Shown here: positions 57,277-64,000 of the stretch, piece by piece
Numbering within the stretch: position 1 is the first letter of the stretch
How the letters are laid out: every line of letters begins with the position of its first letter
Origin: Enoplolaimus lenunculus
Lineage: Eukaryota; Nematoda; Enoplea; Enoplida; Thoracostomopsidae
Assembly (NCBI GenBank): GCA_030248215.1
Contig: JASANG010000558.1
Span: 234,022-298,021, forward strand
DNA: 64,000 bases
Reading direction: 5' to 3'
Translations under genes and position numbers: made by a program
Notes under the pieces: model-generated
What the model saw: the letters and a program-made list of their open reading frames with translations, nothing else
Told to the model about the DNA's origin: nothing
Database searches by the model: none

Positions 57277-57533
57277 AAGCCTCATTCACACGTGCAAGTT
57301 TCCGTAGCGAGAACTCGCAGCTGCAGCATGCACGAAATATTTGCACCTGTAAGTAGTTTCAAAGGAACATTCCGATTGACCAATCAAATGGCAGGTGGAA
57401 GAAATTCAGTTGACATTCAACTGTGTTCACAGATTCGAATTAAATTCAATAGAATGAATTCCAGTGAATAATTTGCAGCTGCAAGAACTTCAAAGCTACC
57501 TTGTGACCAAACTTGCACATGTAAAGGCTCATC
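57277..57533. mobile_element. Family E element
   Basis: AAGCCTCATTCACACGTGC to CAAACTTGCACATGTAAAGG; interior GCAGCTGCAGCATGCACG. It resembles the diverged copy at 12588 (AATTTGCAGCTGCAAGAAC, AGCTACCTTGTGACC). Confidence 0.65.
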
Positions 57534-58230
57534 CACGTAGTACTGCGTGCATGGTTGTAAAAAATTATCCACCCACCCCTTAGGACCAATGTCAAAAAAA
57601 GATGCTATAACAAGGACCTGATGACATTACACACCCTGTACTTAGATAACCGGTTTTGTCCCGACAGTGTTCCAATAATGGTTTACAGTGCAACTTTCGC
57701 AATATCGTGCGTGCGTACACCAGGTAATTTTCATTGAGGTACTGTGAAAGACTTCAAAGATATTTCGCTTCAGCGTCTGTGGCCTTTTGGCTTCGGAGCA
57801 TTTGTCAGCCAGTGGATTCGAACAACGTTTCAGTATCCCGGGCAGTGAAGACGAAAGTCGTCCATGAGTTTGACAAGCAGCTGAGGAATTTTTTTAATAC
57901 TTAAAGTTTTCATGGTTATTTTTATTCTTCTAAGATATCGAATGCTTGTAAGTGTTGTTTTCGTAACGGTTGATGTATAAATGACGTTGGCTGGCATTAA
58001 TTAAAGTTGTGGCAACTATTTTTTAAATAAATTTAAAATATCACCGCAGACAGAAGCGCTTCCCAAACCCATCAGTTGGGCGCCCGACCGTATGGGTGTG
58101 CCATCCTGGCAAACTAAATTTTTTTCGTGGAATACGAAGTCATACAGCTGTGAGACATTTTAATGTGGATCCCGCTTGTACCTGTTTGCTGGACCCTGAT
58201 TATCCCAACACCGGTCGCGTGTGAGATATA

Positions 58231-58477
58231 CACACAAAAAAGTATTTCTGAATTTATTCAGAAAAGTGTTTTCTGTGGCAAATCTGAAAAGTTTTGCTAA
58301 TATTTAAGACAATTTTTCTGAAAATAACTGGAAAACGTTTATTTTCAGACTTTATTTCAAAACGTTTTTTGAAAACATTTCTGTTATAACAGAAATACTT
58401 TTCAAGTGCACCTTGCTAATCATATTTCTCAAATGTAAGAAATTTTTTCTAAAATATCAGAAATATTATTTTGAGTG
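58231..58477. mobile_element. Family K TIR element, TA-flanked
   Basis: CACACAAAAAAGTATTTCTG to CAGAAATATTATTTTGAGTG between TA dinucleotides, 247 bp. CTGAAAA/TTTTCAG words recur. Similar words at 35890-36480 may be a degraded relative. Confidence 0.7.
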
Positions 58478-58899
58478 TAGCAAAATGCTAAACTCCTAAG
58501 CACAAACATTACAATCAGCGAAACTGCGTGCTTCAAGCCATCTTTGACAACGAAAATCAGTCGAATGTTCAAACTGAACCTCAGCAAAGGTCGAATTTCA
58601 CTCGAGCCATATTCAGTTACCAGCTGTGATGATGTTGACAATCGTTAAAAGCCAGTGTTACACTTCAGTTTCAACATTTATTGACTTTTTGGTTTCGTTT
58701 CAGTTTTGAACCTTTTTTGATAATTGAACGTTGTGTTTTTGAAATTTAAGCTCAAACCATGCAAATTGATTCATCAGCAGAAGCGAACAGAACAAACACT
58801 GCGGTTTATATTGCGACGTTCCGCCCCTGATCTTTTAGATACATGAGATTGAAAACAAGGGACTTAAACAGTTTGCAACATGTTTTATGATTTACAATA

Positions 58900-59336
58900 C
58901 AGTAGTGACCCGAATAACAGGGGGGACTGATATTTATTTCGTATCTCCAGACGGTATCCCCCTGTTATTCGGTTACGGACTGTTATTTATTTTAGCCCAC
59001 GCTCCGCCGCCCTTCGTTACTGATATATAACCGGTACTGCAATTATCCGTTGAATTAAACGTTTTTGTCTTGTGTCAAAGCTTGAGCGATAATGCAAGGT
59101 TATACTTTGGAATGTTACTTCCAAAAACGTACGCATTAAAAATTCGAACACCACAATTATTGGGGCCTGGAGTCATTTATGCGCTGCAATTAGGGATAAT
59201 CGACATTTGTGGACTCTGATTTGGGTTAAGGGACCCTATCTGCTTACGGAGTCATATTAGGGATACGGACTTCAATTGGTTAGGACTCAAAATGGGATCC
59301 CCCTCTTATTACCCCCTCTTATTCGGGTAACTACAG
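58900..59336. mobile_element. Family L TIR element just upstream of DEG/ENaC
   Basis: CAGTAGTGACCCGAATAAC to TTATTCGGGTAACTACAG, 437 bp. CAGGGGGGACTGATATTTAT is near the left end and CCCCCTCTTATTACCCCC near the right. It follows TA. It ends 32 bases before the channel ATG, so the promoter may lie in it. Confidence 0.75.
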
Positions 59337-59368
59337 CACAGGTCGTTTGTTTTACTAATTAATATATA

Positions 59369-60784
59369 ATGATCGATATTCACGGGTATAATAATTTGAC
59401 TTCACGTCGGCATGGAAAATTATACAAGTCGTTTTGGGCAGCGGTCATACCAGTTATGATTTCAATCTGTTGCTTCTCGATCACGAAACTATACAACACT
59501 TCCGAGCGGACCACAACCAAGATTGTAGTTCGCAGTGTTCCTTCAATTGAATATCCTGAAATCGCCATTTGTATTCCGGATTCTTGGGATTATACCAGTT
59601 TGTCAAATGATGTGCTTTGTTTTGAGCGTTTTCCACAATCGACAACACCATGGAAAGACTGTCGAATCAGCCAGGCCAACAGATCAAATGACGGAAATTC
59701 TAGCGCTATCATCCAATACTTGGATCGCGTAACATCTGAACAGATGGTAGCATTTTACCGCAGATATGCGTTCAATTGCAGTGAACGTATACTATTTTGT
59801 ACGTTTCAACGGACACAGTTTGACTGCTGCAATAGTGCAAGATCACATCGAATGGTTGATATGTTCGAAGAAACATGCCTTATACTCTATTCTGTAGGCG
59901 CTCAATCAGATCTTGAATCAGCCAATAGCCTGCGACTCGTGATTAGCCTCAAGAATCATTCAAACGTCCAGCGTGTGGCGGAACAAATTGAACATTTCAT
60001 CCCGAAAACAGTAAAACCGTACAAAGGTGCGTATATTTCATTTGCTAAAATTTTCAAACAGTTTCAGTCAAATTCAATCATTGTCGCACCAGGATCGGCG
60101 ACATACATCAAATTCAGTCAACTGGACATAGTCCGTCGACTGAATTGTATACGAACACCGCCGACTGAAACATCCCGCGGCTGTTACTATTCGTGCATTT
60201 TGCGTACAGTCAATCACCTGTGTGGATGTTCACATGTTTACTTTTTGGATCGAGTCGATTTGTTACAATCGCTACACGAGCATCCTGGATTATCTAAAAA
60301 CAAATCTCAACTTATGTTCAATTCAACTCATAGTCGATTGTGCGTTCCGACTGCGTTCAAACAATGCCTCGTCAACCGATCGGATTTCTACGACGATATC
60401 GCCAAGTGTCGCACAAATCAATGTGTCGACTGTTGCGCTGAAACCAACTACGCTGACTCGGCGACTTATGGAACGATCAACGAGGATTGGCTCAAATTGC
60501 GGCTTCCATCCAGTTTAACTCAACAGCCAATTCAACTCGATGAGTATTGTTTTATTTCAATTTCAAGTGATAGTCTTGCGGTTACAATCCAAGAAGAAAT
60601 GTTTGTCAACGATCTGGTTTCATACGTTTCTATGATTGGTGGACAAATCGGCTTATGGGTCGGAGCTTCAGCGATTACGTTAGTACAAGCGATTACACTC
60701 GTCGCGTTGAAAGTTTGCAGGAAAAGGCTAGAAATGAATATCAGTTCGATGGGTGACAAAACTGATAGAGTCGAAAAATGGTGA
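59369..60784 (+). CDS. DEG/ENaC-family cation channel, apparently single exon
   Basis: A subunit of an amiloride-type, trimeric, mostly Na+-selective channel at the plasma membrane. The ORF is 471 codons without an intron. Seen: short cytosolic N-terminus with the His-Gly gating motif (RRHGKLYKSFW, H15-G16); TM1 about 22-41; a large Cys-rich extracellular domain with several N-glycosylation sequons (NCSE, NRSD, NSTH); the pre-TM2 region and TM2 about 418-448 with GGQIGLWVGAS, the G-x-S selectivity filter (GAS 432-434). Where many relatives have Glu near the end of TM2, the text here is ITLVQA, so Gln may replace it. Length is at the short end for the family (about 450-700). The last codons AAATGgtgagg could act as a splice donor, so the true C-terminus may lie in a further exon that I could not find. 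Start: first ATG, before the HG motif. Confidence 0.93.
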   Translation: MIDIHGYNNLTSRRHGKLYKSFWAAVIPVMISICCFSITKLYNTSERTTTKIVVRSVPSIEYPEIAICIPDSWDYTSLSNDVLCFERFPQSTTPWKDCRISQANRSNDGNSSAIIQYLDRVTSEQMVAFYRRYAFNCSERILFCTFQRTQFDCCNSARSHRMVDMFEETCLILYSVGAQSDLESANSLRLVISLKNHSNVQRVAEQIEHFIPKTVKPYKGAYISFAKIFKQFQSNSIIVAPGSATYIKFSQLDIVRRLNCIRTPPTETSRGCYYSCILRTVNHLCGCSHVYFLDRVDLLQSLHEHPGLSKNKSQLMFNSTHSRLCVPTAFKQCLVNRSDFYDDIAKCRTNQCVDCCAETNYADSATYGTINEDWLKLRLPSSLTQQPIQLDEYCFISISSDSLAVTIQEEMFVNDLVSYVSMIGGQIGLWVGASAITLVQAITLVALKVCRKRLEMNISSMGDKTDRVEKW

Positions 60785-60965
60785 GGAATTTGTATTAATT
60801 TAAATTTTGAGCAAATCAAAATTTTGCTTGCCGCTGACGACAATAATTGAAATATATTTTTCGTTCTTTGCATCGGATGATATACAACTTTAGACCGTGG
60901 GATGAGCAATGTGTACAAGTTTATAAAATACATTATTTTGGACTTCAGCCATAGTTACAAGACCA

Positions 60966-61186
60966 CGGCACGTATTCTCAAATCTGTGCAGCACCTATCA
61001 CATGTTGGTGAAAGGTCTAGTAACGTTAGAACCAGTGAATGCTGAGGTTCAAAATTTAACACATTTTTTCGCATATGGTTTGCTCGGCTACTTTACCAAT
61101 TTTCAGTTCAACAACTGCAGTACTCAGCGAGTTTGAAAACCTATAACTAATGATAGTTGCTATATAAATTTGAGAATATAAGCCCT
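60966..61186. mobile_element. Family F TIR element
   Basis: GCACGTATTCTCAAATCTGT to AAATTTGAGAATATAAGCCC; CACCTATCACATGTTGGTG inside. 221 bp. Confidence 0.72.
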
Positions 61187-61311
61187 GATAACTAATATAT
61201 GTCCAATTGGCTTAATGAGTGCTCTAAAAATCGGATATGTAAATCCTAAATCAAAATAACTTTATCTCAACATTTTTGACTAACAAAAGTATAAAACCTT
61301 AAAACAAACTA

Positions 61312-61529
61312 CCAATGTTACTTTAAGGGGCGTAATAGGAGATTAAGCGTATTACTAAGCCGAAGCCTACGCCTAAGAGTTGCAAAAATGTGATCCTAAG
61401 TCTAAGTCTAAGCCTAAGCCTAAGCCTAAGCTTAAGCATAAGCCTAAGAAAAAATGTAATCTAGAATCTAAATCTACTCTTTTATGGACCCACCACAAAC
61501 CAACACGCCCCTTAAAGCAAAATGAGCCA
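61312..61529. mobile_element. Family D1 element
   Basis: CCAATGTTACTTTAAGGGGC to GCCCCTTAAAGCAAAATGAG. It includes (CCTAAG)n of six to seven units at 61395-61450. Confidence 0.83.
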
Positions 61530-61997
61530 AACAGACCGTAATAAAAATGAATAATAAATTTATAAAGAATAAAGAAATCCGAAGGCAAAAAATTATTCAA
61601 TTGTAATTTATACTAAATGTTTGTCACGATTTAACATAATTCTACAGTTGCTATCGGCTGTATTTAGTAGTATCTTCTAAAATGTTAAACTAATTTGATT
61701 TAAGCTTAAGCTAAGCCATTGCAGTATTAAACTAACTTTCTAGATTAATTTGCAAATTCAATTAAAATCTTATATATTATTAGTTTAAGCTAAACTTAAT
61801 AAACTCTTAGATACACGTAATTTCTGTGCTGTACTTGTTTTACTTAAACTAAAAACAAGTTGAACTAATACTCGTGTTAATCTTAAGAATAGGTTAGTCA
61901 GTGTAACGTAAACTTACAATTCTTTGTTTACTTAATCCCTCCGGTCATTTAAAGTTTTACTTAAACTAATATTCAAGTTTAGTTAAACTATAATCTT

Positions 61998-62224
61998 TGC
62001 CCTTGTTCTCAAATGTGTGTAACACATATCACCGCAGTAGGTGATAGGTCTTTTAACTTTAGAACCATGCTATGATGTGGTTCGAAATTGAGCACATCGT
62101 TCGCAATTGATTTGTTCTACTTCTGTACCCATTTTGAGATCCGTATAATTGCATTGGTTTGTCAGTTTGAAAACTAATCACTGACTGGTGATAGGTGCTA
62201 TTCACATTTGAGAATACGAACCCT
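61998..62224. mobile_element. Family F TIR element
   Basis: TGCCCTTGTTCTCAAATGTG to CACATTTGAGAATACGAACC; TATCACCGCAGTAGGTGATAG and ACTGACTGGTGATAGGTGC inside. Confidence 0.72.
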
Positions 62225-62249
62225 AAAGTTTAAGTTTTGCAGCGTAATT

Positions 62250-62531
62250 GTAGTAGTAGTAGTAGTAGTAGTATATACACTGTAAATTCCAGTGAGTTAA
62301 TTAATGAACTCAGACGCAAAGTTAGTTATTTTTGAGTTAATAAACAGTAAACTTTTACTCATGTTGAGTTGAATTGATTTTATGTGTGAGTTGAGTTGAC
62401 TCCGGGGGAGTTGATTAATTAAATCAGAATGAGTTGAGTCAACTCAGAATTGTGAGTTCTGATAGTCCTAACTCAGACTGAGTGACTCAACTCATTTTGA
62501 GTTTATAATCAACTCACCGGAATTTACAGTG
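62250..62531. mobile_element. TAG microsatellite next to a family B element
   Basis: (TAG)8 at about 62250-62273, then CACTGTAAATTCCAGTGAG (62278) to CTCACCGGAATTTACAGTG (62531). TA flanks both ends, and the insertion is into the TA of the microsatellite end. 254 bp. Confidence 0.85.
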
Positions 62532-63032
62532 TAGTATAATTTAAATTCGAGCATCGTTTAAAAAATAGCGATTCGTTTGAAACACTTGTCACAAGTATCA
62601 CATAACACTACAAATATTTAAAAAAAGCCCTTGAAAACCTAATCAAATCATTCGGTCGGACTTAAGTCAAAAAATTTAGATTCAATTTAAGCTTAGACTA
62701 AAATTTATCGCTAGACTTTGTTCTATTAGACTCACACTTAGAATTTTCAAAGTTTTATGTTGATTATTTCAAGTCGCAGGAAATGAGCAAAAGTATAAAA
62801 GTTTTGGCATTTAACTGCAAACCAAAATATCAGAAATAAACAATTTAATCAAAGCACAGCCAGAAGATTTCAATGTGAAAAAAACTTGAAAAAATCCTAA
62901 AATTATCCGAGTTAAAATCAACTCACTGGAATTTACAGCGATAAACTCATCTAAAATCTTTGTGCGACGCGTTTCCTGAAACATTTTTGCACCCTTAGCC
63001 AGTTGAACTGGCTACGAGCCTGGTTATACGCC

Positions 63033-63170
63033 GTTCACAATAATTTTGTCAACGGTGCCACAAAATATGCTATAGCTCAGGGCTATCACGTGTCAACCCC
63101 TTCCTCGAAACCCGTGATAGCCCTGGGCTGTAGCATATTTTGTGGCACCGTTGACAAAATTATTGTGAAC
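63033..63170. repeat. 58-bp inverted repeat with a 22-base loop
   Basis: Arms 63033-63090 (GTTCACAATAATTTTGTCAA ... GGGCTATCACG) and 63113-63170 are complementary, with two mismatches that would be G-U in RNA. The loop is 63091-63112 (TGTCAACCCCTTCCTCGAAAC). Part of one arm recurs in TTF2 intron 8 (about 10122). Confidence 0.9.
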
Positions 63171-63521
63171 GCCGCATTAGAAGCTATTTTAAAAATTATA
63201 AGCTCAATGAGACTATTAGCGAAAATGTTCGGCCAACATTTGATCGGAATTGCTTTTTACGCCATTCCCAAAACTTGTTTCACTTGCGAAATCAGCGCTG
63301 CGGTATTCGGTGGTTTGCGGTAGGTTTTAAGAAATTTATCAAACGCCGGAAGAGATTTCAGACGCGCCAAATAAGCCTGAAACATAAAAATGTATTTACG
63401 TTTCAAACTTTGACCTGTGTATTTTGCAATCCTATCGAGAATGATCCACGTGCTGCCGATGAATCCCGTTGAATCGTTTTTTACTTATCCACATATTTAA
63501 CAAGTTTAGGCATTGGAAATC

Positions 63522-63663
63522 GGGCCCATGTTACTTTAAGGGTCGTCCAGGTTTCTCTTGAGTCTCTAAAAAGTAGGTTTAGGTTCTAGATTACATTTTT
63601 TGCTTAGGCTTAGGCTTAGGATTATGCTTATACTACTGTTCCGGCCCTGTTCTATACATGGTC
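63522..63663. mobile_element. D1/D2 chimeric element
   Basis: The left end is D1 (GGGCCCATGTTACTTTAAGG, then GTCGTCCAGGTTTC) and the right end is D2 (TACTACTGTTCCGGCCCTG, then TTCTATACATGGTCC). TTAGGCTTAGG units join them. About 142 bp. Confidence 0.8.
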
Positions 63664-63835
63664 CCCAAAAGCGAACACGAGACCCGATTTTATTAAATGC
63701 ATCGCAAGAAACTCCAAGCAAAATTTATCCGGACAAATGTTTTAGTAAAATGGACTTTGAAAGGTTCGACTTAAACTGAGGCTTAGACTAAGCACAGAAT
63801 TGAGCTTGGGATCGCTAAACAATACTAAGGATTGC

Positions 63836-63964
63836 GCTATACTGTTCATGACGTCCGTAACCGTCCGTCACTATACGGTATGCTACGTGAGTAATTGAGC
63901 GTACGATGCCGCACCGTGACGCACGGTGAGGGACATCGCCGTACGACAAGTATGGCGCCACCCT
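63836..63964. mobile_element. Family H CG-rich element
   Basis: TGACGTCCGTAACCGTCCGTC to CGTACGACAAGTATGGCGCC then ACCCT. The left end is eroded (no AGGGTGG). Interior ACGGTATGCTACG resembles the other H copies. Confidence 0.65.
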
Positions 63965-64000
63965 AACCAGCAAATTACTCACAGACACCGTTTATTGCGA

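Larger units (their letters stand above)
54291..59368. other. Region between NCKX and the DEG/ENaC gene
   Basis: Holds the NCKX 3' UTR (no clear poly(A) signal picked) and elements F fragment (54352), D1 (54472), D2 fragment (55784), J (56113), D2 (56740), E (57277), K (58231) and L (58900). 54660-55780 and 57540-58230 are AT-rich with nothing assignable. Same-strand genes 5 kb apart give no operon evidence. Confidence 0.6.
60785..64000. other. Region after DEG/ENaC, repeat-dominated
   Basis: No gene is recognised. The ORF of 106 codons at 63003-63323 runs through both arms of the hairpin at 63033-63170 and has no known domain. Families F, D1, B, H, a D1/D2 chimera and a TAG microsatellite are listed separately. 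61540-61990 and 62540-62940 are AT-rich and hold nothing clear apart from scattered TTAAGCTTAAGC-like words. Confidence 0.6.

Noticed and set aside
63003-63323. 106-codon ORF as a small gene
   Set aside because: Half of it is the two arms of a hairpin. The rest has no recognisable domain and no clear splice context.
1-64000. Endogenous virus-like elements, LINE or transposase ORFs, CRISPR arrays, bacterial operons
   Set aside because: No reverse transcriptase, integrase, capsid, envelope or transposase motif seen in the ORFs; no regularly spaced repeats; spliced eukaryotic genes throughout.

Overview
This is nuclear DNA from an intron-rich, AT-rich animal, probably a nematode. Four genes can be modelled in full from splice phase and family motifs: a TTF2/Lodestar SNF2-type ATPase (+, 5549-19660, 23 exons, 1243 aa), a RAB7 GTPase (-, 26668-29590, 6 exons, 217 aa), a K+-dependent Na+/Ca2+ exchanger of the SLC24/NCKX family (+, 40062-54290, 17 exons, 665 aa) and an uninterrupted DEG/ENaC channel ORF (+, 59369-60784, 471 aa). 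The last exon of an unidentified upstream gene probably ends at 1058. The nematode inference rests on internal (TTAGGC)n arrays, the nematode telomere repeat, a degenerin-type channel and splice-acceptor-like sites just 5' of two start codons. The species is not determined; a repeat-rich enoplean such as a mermithid is a guess.

Layout: 1-1058 tail of an upstream gene; 1059-5548 repeats; 5549-19660 TTF2; 19661-26667 repeats and AT-rich DNA; 26668-29590 RAB7 on the opposite strand; 29591-40061 repeats and tRNA-like segments; 40062-54290 NCKX with repeat-filled introns; 54291-59368 repeats; 59369-60784 DEG/ENaC; 60785-64000 repeats. The four genes are not one pathway: transcription termination and chromosome segregation, late-endosome traffic, Ca2+ extrusion and cation entry.

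Most of the rest is short elements with terminal inverted repeats (TIRs), in at least ten families (named A-N here) and with no transposase ORF, so all look non-autonomous. Three points stand out. Family A has a piggyBac-type signature (TTAA ... CCC/GGG ... TTAA) yet carries RNA polymerase III-like A and B boxes. Families D1 and D2 carry nematode telomere repeats between their TIRs, and one copy joins a D1 end to a D2 end. One A element sits inside a D2 element at a TTAA site whose empty form can be read from sister copies. I saw no retrovirus-like or Polinton-like element and no CRISPR array.
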